Shown here: in pieces, positions 38,901 through 48,500 of the stretch | How positions within the stretch are numbered: position 1 is the stretch's first letter | Layout of the letters: every line of letters starts with the position of its first letter | Assembly (NCBI RefSeq): GCF_029910655.1 | Contig: NZ_CP123897.1 | Span: 4,701,547 to 4,765,546 of the forward strand | DNA: 64,000 nucleotides | Direction of reading: 5' to 3' | Source of the DNA: Methylomonas sp. UP202 | GTDB taxonomy: Bacteria > Pseudomonadota > Gammaproteobacteria > Methylococcales > Methylomonadaceae | The notes under the pieces: generated by a model | Databases searched by the model: none | Told to the model about the DNA's origin: nothing | What the model saw: only the letters and a program-made list of their open reading frames with translations | Program-made: the position numbers and the translations under genes

Positions 38901-40167
38901 AATCGAATTTCGCCGCGCTTCTGGGCGCGGGAATCATCTCGACCGATAAATCCGCTAAAGACGCACTCGCGACGGTATCGTTGACGTAGGTGAACATGAC
39001 CTGGAACAAGGGGCTATATGCTTCGTTCCGTTCCGGTTGCAGGGCATCGACGATTTTCTCGAACGGCAGATCCTGATGGCTATCGGCGGCAAAAAAAGAT
39101 TGCCGGGTTTGCTGCAAGACTTCAACAAACGATTGCTTATTCGAACACGCGACTTTAATCGGCAAACTATTAACAAAGAAACCGATCAAGTCTTCCAGCT
39201 CTTTTTGATTCCGCCCTGCGAAAGGCGTACCGATCAAAAGCCGACGCTGCCCGGAATATTTTGCTAGCAACACGGCAAAGGCGCTCAGCAACAACACAAA
39301 AACCGACACCTGCTGTTTTTTGGCTAAGTCGAATACCCTAGCCCGGGTATCGGCATCGATAGCAAACTCGTAACACCCACCCTGATGATCGGCGGTTTTC
39401 GGACGCTTAAAATCGCTGGGCAAATCCAAGAAATAAGGCACGTCTTTTAAGTAAGCTTGCCAAAATGCCGTGGCCTTCTTACCGGCGTCAGACATCAAGT
39501 TTTTTTGCTGCCAAAGCGCATAATCGCCAAACTGAATCGGCAAAGCCGGTAAATCCACGCGCTCCTGCACGAGGCCGGCGCCATAAAGCGCCGCAAAATC
39601 GCGCATGAACACAGTGGCCGACCAGCCGTCGCTAATCATATGGTGCACGCAACTGGCCAACACATAGTCGCGTTCGGCCAATTTGACCAGCCGTATACGG
39701 ATTAAGGTCTCGTGCTCCAAATCGAATGCATGACTGCTCATCTCCAGCAACACGGTTTGCAAGTCCTGCTCCCGGCAGTCGCTGTCGGTTAGATCGACGA
39801 CAGCCAACTTAAAGGGCGCGACCGGTTTAATATCGATAAAAAAACCCTGGTCATTCTGATAGAAATTCGCCCGTAATATTTCATGGCGCTCAATCACGCA
39901 GGCCAATGCCTGTTCCATGCTCTCGGGCGCTAGCCTCCCGTGCAAACGCAAAAATACCGGGATATTGTATAAACTGTCAGATCCGCTATAGCGCTGCAAA
40001 AACCACAAGCGCTGCTGGGCGGAAGTCATGGGTATCCGCTCCCCCGCCTCTCTGCGCGGAATCCCGAGCTTTGCGCCTTGCTCTTTATTCTTGGCCGACA
40101 GCTTCTGGAACAGCAGCGCTTTTTGGGCCGGGGTTAATAGCGCGAGTTTATCTTTCAAGTCAGTCAT
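32965..40167 (-). CDS. Terminal NRPS, C-A-T-C-A-T-TE
   Basis: 2400 residues, two elongation modules and release. C1: SAQQRLWFLQ and HHMISDGW near 175. A1: TSGSTGVPKG near 652; lining residues read D-A-F-F-L-G-V-S-F (K in GKVDD), an aliphatic pocket close to Ile and Val codes. T1: GGHSLLAM near 1042. C2: FSQERLYFLQ and HHIISDGWS near 1231. A2: TSGSTGKPKG near 1705; lining residues D-L-F-N-N-A-L-T-Y, which I remember as an Ala code from cyanobacterial synthetases. T2: GGHSLLVL near 2085. TE: GYSFGGLLAY near 2215 with a late His in GQHENM. Both C domains are of the LCL kind, matching upstream modules without epimerase. As the only terminal TE in the window it ends the line, by hydrolysis or cyclisation. 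The gene follows NRPS 3 by 15 bases. Confidence 0.96.
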   Translation of the reverse strand: MTDLKDKLALLTPAQKALLFQKLSAKNKEQGAKLGIPRREAGERIPMTSAQQRLWFLQRYSGSDSLYNIPVFLRLHGRLAPESMEQALACVIERHEILRANFYQNDQGFFIDIKPVAPFKLAVVDLTDSDCREQDLQTVLLEMSSHAFDLEHETLIRIRLVKLAERDYVLASCVHHMISDGWSATVFMRDFAALYGAGLVQERVDLPALPIQFGDYALWQQKNLMSDAGKKATAFWQAYLKDVPYFLDLPSDFKRPKTADHQGGCYEFAIDADTRARVFDLAKKQQVSVFVLLLSAFAVLLAKYSGQRRLLIGTPFAGRNQKELEDLIGFFVNSLPIKVACSNKQSFVEVLQQTRQSFFAADSHQDLPFEKIVDALQPERNEAYSPLFQVMFTYVNDTVASASLADLSVEMIPAPRSAAKFDLTLSIQEQGQSFSGLFEYATALFLPETLARMTKSYLRILDTVVLEPEVLIEDINLLSAEDYQRIIYDWNNCASAFPRRLNLVQHFQKQVEQRPEQTALIHGQRRLTYRQLDERANRLASLLLEQGLSPGHLAALYLERGCDCVVAMLAVLKTGAAYLPLDTAYPLERLAAMYRQADCELLLSESALQDNAQVFGEAKLLILDRLDLLGYPNLNPAVAVPANALAYVMYTSGSTGVPKGIGIQHLAIARLVLNSNYIDLKPTDRIAQVSNTAFDAATFEIWGALLNGASLEIADRDTSLSTDRFVDFLRQSRISALFLTTALFNQMVQQRADAFLGLRYLLFGGELVDPEQVKKVLKHGKPEHFLHVYGPTEGTSFSSWYEIETVGDNARTVAIGSALANTRLYVLDQALRPVPEGIVGDLYIAGEGLSCGYLNQAAETALKFVPDIFSCQPGERMYRSGDSVRWNAVGMIEFVGRADHQVKIRGFRIELGDIETAVNAYPPIKQSYIRVKEIAGQGKCLIAYFSAISGRQIDVRDLRRYLEAQLPAYMLPAALVEMPELPLNPNGKVDDKALPEPDAADYQQGVSQEPPATATEMELAAIWEALLGVRASRDSDFFSLGGHSLLAMQLANRILSEFSVKLDVRTLFQHSTLRQQADAIDASGREHGFELGVAADADDYPLSFSQERLYFLQQLYPESSAYNMLIALSIGGALDVERLQACFDRIIQRHHSLSTVFVLKNARPRQKILPATPLPFQSLDWSSEDGATQQSKLEQLLAQESRHVFRLDRLQLIRIALVKTGAQSHWLVVNNHHIISDGWSQSVFMQEWLTLYRSALEADLPALSLQYKDYAVWQRHRLDSRRLEQLLAYWRTTLADMPPALSLPSDFPRPAIQTFRAQSASFTLDAKLTSALKQQAERQHCSVFVLLLAGFNLFLARYCGQYDFGIGTPVANRSHRATENLIGFFANTVVLRNRIQGNPLWSAFLAQVKATVIDAFAHQELPFEKLVEALQPERDLSSTPLFQVMFLFHHGARQTPELNGLTIEPLILASRDVKFDLTLAMHESGNSLIGTFEYNADLFKADKVQGLCDGLAYLFEQLPGGQDKRVGDFSLINEVLYKQVVVDWNRNAMPFGAAAGLYDLFARSVANAADQIALVQGDVQLSYQALSDSVDALANVLLSLGAGPEVLIGVCLKRSPRLIVAMLAILKSGSAYVPLDPDYPSARLEHMLADAKVLLLLTELDLANAIPGLAGASKILLDQALPEIGVQVLPERRAENLAYVLYTSGSTGKPKGVAITHANALAMIAWARSVYRPEQLSRVLAGTSICFDLSVFEIFLTLASGGTLVLLRNVLELVECPECVPTLINTVPSAAEELMKADAIPDTVTTVNLAGEPLSRELVDRLYAKPHIKEVYDLYGPSEDTTYSTYCLRQVNAQPSIGRPIGNSCAYVLDAYMQPLPPGVPGELYLGGMGLARGYHAKAALTAEKFVPNPFSAQAGARLYRTGDLVSYDDRGRLIYHGRLDHQVKVRGFRIELGEVEAVLKSVAGVDDCVVLTVGEAAASDRKLVAYIASAAGQVLETRLLDVARRQLPRFMVPSAIVVLEHLPLTANGKIDRKALPEPELELSLSPEMSPTGFVQKTLAAIWREILDIDREVSVDEDFFALGGHSLLVLDLMTQIKSAFGKALPLATIFQAPTISALSQLLNDNVLSPEWSPLVPLKRQGENPALFCFHPVGGHVICYNDLAKSLPEDLPVYGLRAPGMESEQALITQLPELASYYLPFIKSVQSEGHYRLLGYSFGGLLAYEVARQLEKNGDKVEFVALLDTAHPSLTAETAQNTDDAELLVALFPALGFESERLRRLPRAEQLAQVFSQAKQAGFVPRAMDNEAIERYFNVCRCNLQMVYFPPKIEAPVVLIRARDGSRRVSADDYLAWGQVAGLQLHLRWLPGQHENMMEPPHVGDIARLIKEMLEQSEAHEGSDD

Positions 40168-40182
40168 AAAACCAAAACCGCC

Positions 40183-43100
40183 CTAAAGCAAATCACTCGT
40201 TTGATCGTCGGACAATCGAGCCAAATCACCGAGCAAGTCCGCTTGCTCTTCGACGTCGAGCGCATCGAATTGGGAAGCGAGTATCCAATCCGCTTGCCGT
40301 TTAATGCTGGGATGTTCGAAAACCACGCGCATCGGTAACTCCAAGTCGAATTCTTGTTTGATCCTGCTGACGATCTGAGTTGCCGTCAAAGAATGGCCGC
40401 CCAAATCGAAGAAATTCTGTTCGGTGCCGATTTCCGGCACTTGCAAAACCTCTCTCCAGATGCGTAACAAACTTTCCTCTATCTCGTTTTCGGGCGCCAG
40501 CAACGCCCCACGGACGATCCCGTCGTCGGCCACATCGGGCAAGGCACGGCGATCCACTTTGCCGCTGGGCGTCAAAGGTAATTTATCCAACATCAGCCAT
40601 TTCTGCGGCACCATGTAGTGCGGCAAGCGTTGCGCCAAATAATCCCTGATCTCCGCCGCGTCAAGCCGGTCATCGCCAACGACCAAATACGCCGTTAAAT
40701 AACCGTCTTCACGTTCGCCTTTGACGGCGGTGACCACAGCCTCCTTGACAGCGGGATGAGTATGCAAAGCCAATTCTATTTCCGCCAAATCGATCCGAAA
40801 TCCCCGAACCTTGACCTGATGATCGTTGCGACACAGAAATTCGAAACCACCCGCCAACGTAAACTTTACTTGGTCGCCGGTTCTATACAAGCGACTCCCC
40901 GGCTGCTCGCCGAAAGGATCGGGCAAAAAATATTCCGCCGTACGCGCCTTATCGTTCAAATAACCCACGCCAACGCCAGTTCCGCCCACGCAAAGCTCCC
41001 CCGGCAGACCGAACGGCAGCGGATTCAAGGCTTCGTCGACGACATACAAGCGAGCATTGCCGATCGCCTCGCCAAGCGGTACCGTACTTTGCCAATAGCG
41101 ATCGACGGGATCGATGGGGAAAAACAGGCACACATCGGCGCATTCGGTCGGCCCGTAACTGTTGACGACGGTTGTCGTCCGCTGTACAGACTCAAACCAA
41201 GGTCGAATCCGCCCCAAGGCGATGGGCTCGCCGCCGAGAAACACATATTTCAACGACGCCAGCGAACCCGGCCGGCCGGCCGCAATATCGGCGAGCGGAT
41301 AGAAAGCGCTAGGCGTCGCGTTGACCCAACCGATTCGGTAGCGATCGATTAACTCAACGATCAAGGAAGGATCGTATTCCGGCGTCTCATATAAATATAA
41401 AGTGCCGCCCACTACGAGCGGCGCGAAAAAGTTTTTTTGGGTTAAATCGAAGCTTAACGACGTATAAACCAAGGTCGATGCCGCTTGACGCAAATCGAAA
41501 TCGGCGACATACCAATTCAACACCAAGTTGGCGAAACTGCGGTGTTGCACCCCCGCCCCTTTCGGAACGCCGGTCGAACCGGAAGTGAAGATCATATAGA
41601 TCAATTGCTCGGCGGCGATTTCCGGTAGTTCGCGCCGGACCGGACTAGCCGCCAATAAATCTTCGATATAAAACAGCGCCAACGTGCCGTTATCGCTCAA
41701 ATGAGCCAGAGCGAACGATAAGCTCCGCTGCGATAACACATGCTTGATGCCCGCTGCGCCGACCATCAATCGGACCCGTTGCTCGGGATATTTCGGATCT
41801 ATCGGCACATAAGCGGCTCCGGCCTTTAGGATCGCCAACATCGCAACCAACATGTCGACGCTGCGTTCCACACACAGACCGACCAAGTCGCCGGGCGCGA
41901 CGCCGGCGTCGGCTAAGAGCCGAGCCACATGCGAGGCGCGTTGCCCCAATGCGCCGTAGCTCAGGCGCTGGTCGCCGCAGACCACGGCGGTCGCGTCGGG
42001 ATGCAAGGCCATTTGCCGTTCGATAACTTGCAAAACGTTACCGTCTTTCAGCTCTGGCTGCCGGCCGCGATTCCAGGCCGCCAGTACACCGTGGTATTCG
42101 CCGACCGCCATCAACGGAATGCTCCCCGGTTTTAAGGCGGCATTAGCGGCAACGGCCTCGCAACAATTGATGAAGTGCCGTCCAAAGGCATCGATCGTTT
42201 CCGGCTTGAATAAATCGGTGTTGTAACCGAACTCCAAGCTGATATCGTCGGTATTTTCCGACACCATCAATGCCAAATCGAATTGCGCATTGCTCCGCCG
42301 CAACTGCAACTGCTCGATGACGACCCCTGGCAGTTCAAATGCCTGCTCCGGCGCGTTTTGATAGCTAAACAGCGTCTGTATCAGCGGCGAATAACTTAAA
42401 CCGCGCTCCGGTCTCAGTTGGTCGACGATTTGCTCGAACGGGCAATCCTGATGCTCGACAGCCGCCAACAACAGCGCTTTTACGTGATGCAGCAATTCGC
42501 GAAACGTTAAATGCGGCTCGATACGGGCGCGCAGGACTAAAGTGTTGACGAAAAATCCGATTAAGGGCGCCAATTCGGGTTGGTTTCTGTTGGCGACCGG
42601 CGTGCCGACCACCAGATCCTGTTCCTGGCTATAGCGATGCAGTAAAACGAAATAGACGGTTAACAACACCATGTTCATGGTGGCGTTTTCCCGATGAGCC
42701 AAGGTTTTCAATGCCGCCGTCGTTTGCGAAGACAGCGCGAGCATCAGAGTTGATCCTTGAAATCGCTGCACCGGCGGCCGCGGATAATCGCTCGGCAAGG
42801 CAATCAACGGCGGCATGCCGGCCAACTGCCGTTGCCAGTAAGCCAATTGCCGTTCCCTAACGTCGCCGCTAAACCATTCCCGCTGCCAAATGGCGTAATC
42901 GCCGTATTGAATGTCCAAGGCCGGCAAATCGGCTAGCGGTCGATTTTCCTGATGGGCGCTGTAGAATTTCATCATTTCGTCGACAAACACGCCCATCGAC
43001 CAACCGTCGGAAATAATATGGTGCACGACCGACAGCAACACGTGCTCGCTATCCGAAAGAGTCAGCAGCTGCAACTTAATCAGCGGCCCTTTTTCCAAAT

Positions 43101-43458
43101 CGAAAACCATGCCCGCCAAATCGGCGGCGAGTTCGCGGCAAATTTGCAGTTGCCGGTCTATGTCGGCTTCGGCTACGACCTTTTGTTCCAATATCAATTC
43201 GCTCCCAGGTTCCACCCATTGACTAGGCTCACCGTTTACCGTGCGAAAAGTGGTTCGCAAAATCTCATGCCGCTCCACGATTTGCCGCAAGGCGGCTTCC
43301 AAGGCCAAGCAATCCAAGGAGCCGGTCAGCCGCAGCGCGCCGGTAATGTTATAAGCCGTACTTTCCGGCTGCATCTGTTGAAAAAGCCATAAGCGCTGTT
43401 GCGCGAATGACAATGGGAAAAAATAGGATTGCCGTGGCACCCGCGCCTCTTCGTTCAT
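40183..43458 (-). CDS. Single-module NRPS, C-A-T, residue not assigned
   Basis: 1091 residues, one elongation module. C: SFAQQRLWLFQQ and HHIISDGWS near 150, LCL type, which fits an L-configured upstream residue (Val from NRPS 2). A: TSGSTGVPKG near 627, SYGPTECADV, and GKVDRR near the end. The lining residues read D-L-K-N-F-G-S-D-V plus the invariant Lys. Asp 235 and Lys 517 are kept, so an alpha-amino acid is used; Lys at position 239 and Asp at 330 point to a polar or charged side chain, but I cannot name it with confidence. T: LGGHSLTATQ near 1019. There is no epimerase. The C-terminal ~40 residues are acidic and could dock to NRPS 4. The ATG has AGAGGAG upstream and lies 18 bases after the carbamoyltransferase stop. 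Confidence 0.95.
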   Translation of the reverse strand: MNEEARVPRQSYFFPLSFAQQRLWLFQQMQPESTAYNITGALRLTGSLDCLALEAALRQIVERHEILRTTFRTVNGEPSQWVEPGSELILEQKVVAEADIDRQLQICRELAADLAGMVFDLEKGPLIKLQLLTLSDSEHVLLSVVHHIISDGWSMGVFVDEMMKFYSAHQENRPLADLPALDIQYGDYAIWQREWFSGDVRERQLAYWQRQLAGMPPLIALPSDYPRPPVQRFQGSTLMLALSSQTTAALKTLAHRENATMNMVLLTVYFVLLHRYSQEQDLVVGTPVANRNQPELAPLIGFFVNTLVLRARIEPHLTFRELLHHVKALLLAAVEHQDCPFEQIVDQLRPERGLSYSPLIQTLFSYQNAPEQAFELPGVVIEQLQLRRSNAQFDLALMVSENTDDISLEFGYNTDLFKPETIDAFGRHFINCCEAVAANAALKPGSIPLMAVGEYHGVLAAWNRGRQPELKDGNVLQVIERQMALHPDATAVVCGDQRLSYGALGQRASHVARLLADAGVAPGDLVGLCVERSVDMLVAMLAILKAGAAYVPIDPKYPEQRVRLMVGAAGIKHVLSQRSLSFALAHLSDNGTLALFYIEDLLAASPVRRELPEIAAEQLIYMIFTSGSTGVPKGAGVQHRSFANLVLNWYVADFDLRQAASTLVYTSLSFDLTQKNFFAPLVVGGTLYLYETPEYDPSLIVELIDRYRIGWVNATPSAFYPLADIAAGRPGSLASLKYVFLGGEPIALGRIRPWFESVQRTTTVVNSYGPTECADVCLFFPIDPVDRYWQSTVPLGEAIGNARLYVVDEALNPLPFGLPGELCVGGTGVGVGYLNDKARTAEYFLPDPFGEQPGSRLYRTGDQVKFTLAGGFEFLCRNDHQVKVRGFRIDLAEIELALHTHPAVKEAVVTAVKGEREDGYLTAYLVVGDDRLDAAEIRDYLAQRLPHYMVPQKWLMLDKLPLTPSGKVDRRALPDVADDGIVRGALLAPENEIEESLLRIWREVLQVPEIGTEQNFFDLGGHSLTATQIVSRIKQEFDLELPMRVVFEHPSIKRQADWILASQFDALDVEEQADLLGDLARLSDDQTSDLL

Positions 43459-43476
43459 GGTGATGCTCCTCTAACG

Positions 43477-45480
43477 TTAACCGACAGCAGAGGGGGTCAA
43501 AACGATGTAACGCGATGACCATAATTCCTGAAAGGCCTCGTAAAGCGCCGATTCGTTATCGGAACCGACACTTGCTTGCGCCATCAAGGTTTGTAGCGGC
43601 ATTTTGCCGTCGGCCGCTTGCAATACGCGATAAAGGTCGTTGGGTATTAGCCGGCGCGAACTACCGCCGTAATTCCATTCGATATAGCTTTGTAGCGACC
43701 GGTGCTGGTTATCCCGGTAACAATCTTCCTGAATCAACCGTGCCGCTTTGGGCAAGGCCGGTATCAAACTCTTCAGTTCGGTCTCGCCCCAGGCTTTTTT
43801 TGTCAGCAAACAATCGCCGACGACCAAATAATCCAAGCCTGACGTCAGGTAGCAGACCATAGCGTCGTCGGCACTATCCACGATCGGTTCGGCATGGTTA
43901 TTGAACGAGGTATTGAGCACCATCGCAATGCCGGTTTTTTGCCTGAAAGCGTCGATCAATTCCCAATACTCTGGATTATGAACTTTACTGACAGTTTGTA
44001 ACCTCGCGCTACCGTCAACGTGAGTAATCGCCGCCAGGGTATCTCTATGCGCCGACTTGACCGGCAAAACGAAGGCCATGAACGGAAAGTCTCGCTCGTC
44101 GCCCGGCACGTCGAAAAAATCGCCGACATATTCTTCCAACACCGACGGCGCGAAGGGTCGATAACTTTCGCGCATCTTAATCATTGCGTTAATGGTCTCC
44201 TTATGCGAACCCAAACGCGGGTCGGCGATAATGCTGCGGTTACCCAAGGCCCTGGGACCGAACTCGGAACGCCCTTGCACCCAGCCGACCACTTTGCCCG
44301 CTATCATCAAGTCGCTAACCCGGTCGGCGCGATCCGTCATTTTTTCGATGGTCGCGAAAGCTTGCCATTTAGCCAGGGTTCGGTACAAATCGTCCCCGGC
44401 CAAGGTCGGCGTACCCCAATAAGCGTGCGGTACGCGTTTAAACGGCAGCTCAGGCAGGCTGCAATGCGCCGCATACATCGCCGCGCCGAAAGCGCAACCG
44501 GAGTCGGCGGCAAAGGACGGCGCAAACACTTTTTCGAACAAGCCGGACTGCATAATCTTGCCGTTCATACTGCTGTTTTGCCCGACTCCGCCCGCCAACG
44601 CCAGCCTCTTATGTCCGGTCGTTTGCTGAAAATGACTCAACATATGCATGACGATCGTTTCCAAGGCTTGTTGCAAGGCAGCGGCCAAATCTTTATGGAT
44701 TTGCTCGAACGGCTGATCGCCATGCCTCGGCATTAAGGCTTCGTATAAGCCAACGATTTTCTCGCGGTGCAACGTGTAATCGCCGTTCGGCAATAGCGTA
44801 TAGAATCCGGAAAACTGATCGGCGAAACGGTTGGCGTCACCGTAAGGCGCCAATCCCATGACTTTATATTCATCAAAAATTCTGTATCCCAGAAAGCGGA
44901 TGACGTCGAGGTAGAAAAAACCCAGGGATTCGTGCACCGGTTTGGTCATCAAGGTGTTAAACGTATTCGCCCGCACGTCGACCACGGTTGTCGACACATT
45001 GTCGCCGGAACCATCTATGGTCAACACCAAGCTCTGTTCGAAGCCCGACATGTAATAAGCCGTCGCGGCATGAGCCAAATGGTGGTTGACGAAACTAAAT
45101 TTCTCGCGCGGTAGATCGACGCCAAACTCGCGCCTGAACAAGTACTGATACATAGCCCGCCCGTCTTCGACGGCGGCCATGTCGGTTTTGACCAATCGCA
45201 GTTGCTTTAGCGACTCGTCCAAAAAAGCTTCGCTGACGTAAACGGCGATTAGGTCCAGCTCCTCTAAGCGAATATCGGCTTGTTGCAAACAAAACCGAAC
45301 TGCGGAATGCCAGATTTTATTGGTATGTTTAATCCGGTTTAAGCGCTCTTCCTCTATGCCGGCGACGACCTCACCGTCCCGAACAATAACCGCCGCGGCA
45401 TCGTGCAGCAAATCGGCGCCGAAATCGAAAAACGATTCGTACAACCGATCGAAACCGCCTGCCAGACCTAAAATTATCAC
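43477..45480 (-). CDS. O-carbamoyltransferase (NodU/TobZ family)
   Basis: 667 residues, the usual length. N-terminal kinase-like domain with LHDAAAVIVRDGEVVAGIEEER, a metal-binding HHLAHAATAYY motif near 133 and LTIDGSGDN near 154; C-terminal half with LALAGGVGQNSSMNGK, the hallmark GRSEFGPRALGNRSI near 402 and MVLNTSFNNHAEPI. These enzymes make carbamoyl-adenylate from carbamoyl phosphate and ATP and transfer the carbamoyl group to a hydroxyl of a natural product. Possible acceptors here are a polyketide alcohol, the Thr side chain or a hydroxylated residue. The start is GTG, with AAGAGGAG upstream, 29 bases after NRPS 2. The C-terminal ~110 residues carry a tail (about 560-667, QSYIEWNYGGSSRRLIPNDL) beyond the minimal catalytic core. 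Confidence 0.95.
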   Translation of the reverse strand: MIILGLAGGFDRLYESFFDFGADLLHDAAAVIVRDGEVVAGIEEERLNRIKHTNKIWHSAVRFCLQQADIRLEELDLIAVYVSEAFLDESLKQLRLVKTDMAAVEDGRAMYQYLFRREFGVDLPREKFSFVNHHLAHAATAYYMSGFEQSLVLTIDGSGDNVSTTVVDVRANTFNTLMTKPVHESLGFFYLDVIRFLGYRIFDEYKVMGLAPYGDANRFADQFSGFYTLLPNGDYTLHREKIVGLYEALMPRHGDQPFEQIHKDLAAALQQALETIVMHMLSHFQQTTGHKRLALAGGVGQNSSMNGKIMQSGLFEKVFAPSFAADSGCAFGAAMYAAHCSLPELPFKRVPHAYWGTPTLAGDDLYRTLAKWQAFATIEKMTDRADRVSDLMIAGKVVGWVQGRSEFGPRALGNRSIIADPRLGSHKETINAMIKMRESYRPFAPSVLEEYVGDFFDVPGDERDFPFMAFVLPVKSAHRDTLAAITHVDGSARLQTVSKVHNPEYWELIDAFRQKTGIAMVLNTSFNNHAEPIVDSADDAMVCYLTSGLDYLVVGDCLLTKKAWGETELKSLIPALPKAARLIQEDCYRDNQHRSLQSYIEWNYGGSSRRLIPNDLYRVLQAADGKMPLQTLMAQASVGSDNESALYEAFQELWSSRYIVLTPSAVG

Positions 45481-45509
45481 GCTAACTCCTCTTTTGTTGT
45501 TTCATCCGT

Positions 45510-48500
45510 TCAGACAACCTTTTGCTGGCTGCGGTCCCGCTTAACCAGTTTTGGCCCCGCCTGACCGGCCTTTTCGATTGTCGACAATCTTTCGGCCAAC
45601 AAGGCAATGGTCGGTGCTTCGAAAATTAGCCTTAACGGCACTTCGATCTGCAATTGCTTGCGGATTAACGCGACGATCCGCGTCGCTTTTAACGAATGTC
45701 CACCCAAATTGAAAAAATCGTCGCAAACACCAATAGCTTCGTTATTCAAAACCTGTTGCCAGATCGCCAACAGTTCTCGCTCCGTTTCATTGCGCGGGGC
45801 GACTTTCAGCGCCGATGTCGATGCGAAGGGATCGGGCAATAGAGCGTAGTCGACCTTACCGTTTTTATTTAACGGAAATTCGCCGACCTCCATCCAGACG
45901 TCCGGCAGCAAATAGCGCGGCAAGCGCTCAGCCGTTGCCGCCACCAAGCCGTCGCGATCGAACGTACAACCGGACTTGACAATGACATACGCCACCAAGG
46001 TGTTATCGCCGCCGGGATCTTTAACGGCCTGCACCAGCACATCCCGCACCGAATCCTGCGCCTTAATCGCCGCCTCCACTTCTTGCGCCTCGATGCGGTA
46101 ACCCCTGATCTTGAATTGCCTATCGGCACGACCGAGAAACTCCAAACTGCCGTCCATTCTCATGGAAACCAAATCACCGGTCGCATACAGCCTGCTGCCG
46201 GGCCGCTTGGCATAAGGATGGGGAATAAATGCCGCAGCCGTGAGTGCCGGCTTGCGGTAATAGCCGTAAGCAACTCCCTCCCCCGCGACATACAAGCGGC
46301 CTAGCGCACCAATGGGTTGCAAGCGCAGTTCGCTATCCAATACCCACGCCTCCGAATGGGCAATGGCCTTGCCGATGGGCACGCTAGCTGCCAACGCGGA
46401 CGCTTGAGTTATCCGCTGACAACAACTAAAAGTGGTGTTTTCGGTAGGCCCGTAACCGTTAACAAAGGTCGCGGCAGGAAAGCGCTGCAATAGGCGGCGC
46501 ACGTGTTCCGCCGACACCACGTCGCCGCCGGCTAGCAACTGCCGGACGCTGGCCAGGTTCTCGAGCTGTTCGTCGACCATCTGCTGGAACAGGCCGGCCG
46601 TCAACCAGAGGATCGTAATGCCTTGCTGCTCGATATAAACACCCAGCTGTTGCAAGCTGGGTTGGTCTTGTTCCAATACCGACAATTCCGCGCCATTCAA
46701 TAACGGCGCCCAAATTTCGAAAGTCGAAGCGTCGAACGACAACGGCGCAAACTGCAAGAATTTGTCTTTTTCCGAAATTGTCAGGTAATCGCTATCGACA
46801 ACCAAACGAATCACGCTACGCTGACTGACAAAAACCCCTTTCGGTTTGCCGGTGGAACCGGAAGTATAGGAGACATAAGCGACAGCCGCCGACGGAATCA
46901 CTCGCCGAGGAGGCGTTTCGCCGAGGTCTTGATTTATTGGCTCATAGGGATCGAAGCCCCGCACGCCGTTGAGTTCGAATCCGCCGCGCTGAATCGATAG
47001 ACGCACGCCAGCATCCCGGCAGATTGCCTCGGCCCGTTGCGTGGGAAGATCCAACTCCAATCCAAGATAAGCGGCGCCAGCCTTAATAATGCCGAGCACG
47101 GCAATAATCCGCATGCAGGACCTCGGCAACGCAACCGCGACGATGTCGCCCGGTTTTACCCCGGCTACCGTTAAACGTTTGGCGATATGATTGGCCTCGG
47201 CGTTCAGCTCGGCGTAACTGTAACGGGCATCCAGGCCGCGCAAGGCAATTTTTTCCCCATAACGCGCGGCAGTTTGCTCGAATAAACCGGCCAAATCCGG
47301 CGTCGGCAGCGGCGGTTCAATCCCGGCACTGATCTGCGTCAGCCAAGTCTGCTCGGCGACCGTCAGCATTTTCAAGTCGGCTATGCGTTGCTCGGCGGAT
47401 TCGGCCAAACCGTTTAACAAGCCTATGAAATGCCGCATCACTTGTTGCAAATAGCTTTCCGCATAACGGGCTTTGTTGTACAGACAAGTCAACCGCCATG
47501 GCCGACCGGGGCTGATGACGACGGTCAAATCGTAGTGGGTCTGTTCCCTGGTTTGCACATCGGTGACCGTTAATTCGGCCTGACTATCGCCTTCCTCGGC
47601 TTGTAGATGATAGTTTTCGAACACCAACAAGTGGTCGGGCGCACCTTGTTTAGGCTGGCTCTCCGCCATGGTTAAAAATTGGTAAGCCTGGCTGCTGCTA
47701 TTGTGTTGGTGCAAACGGTTTAACAACACAAAAACCGGTTCCGCTTCGTCAAACCTAACCCGCACCGGCACCGCATTAATCAACAAACCCACCATCTGCT
47801 CGATATTGGCGATGGCGCTCGGCCGGCCCGAAACCACGGTGCCGAAAACCACGTCCCGCCTGTCGTTATAGCGCCCGAGCAAGATGCCCCAGGCCGCTTG
47901 CATCAAGGCATTGACGGTAACCTTATAGCGTTTGGCGGTCTGCTGCAGCCGCTCCGGCAAATCGGCCGGCAGCGTTTGCTTGAATTCGGCTTGGCCTTGC
48001 TGTTGGGTGGGATGAGACGGCAATGCGGCCACTTCGTCGTAGCCTTCCAGATAATCAGCCCAGAATCGGCCGGCGGCCTGTGTATCCTGCTCCTGCAACC
48101 AGCGCAAATATTGGCTGAAGGGCGGCGACGCCGGCAGCTGCGGCTCGGCATGACTTAGAATGCCCAAATAAAGCCGGGTCATTTCGTTCATCAAGATTCC
48201 GACACTCCAGCCATCCAATAAAATATGATGAAAACTCCAAACCAAATACCAGCGCTGGTCGGGTAAGCGAATCAACTTAACCCTCACCGGCGGTCGTTCG
48301 GCTAAGTTAAACGGCTGCTCCAAATCCTGTCGTAAATAATCCGCCAAGCTCCGCAATGCCTTTCCGTCCTCGCGCCAATCTTCCACTCCAAAATTCGAGT
48401 CGGCGTGCTTCAGCACAATTTGCAAGGGTTTACGCGCTTGGTCGTCGACGAATATCGTGCGTAATATGCCGTGCCGCGCAACCAGCTGATCCCAAGCCTT

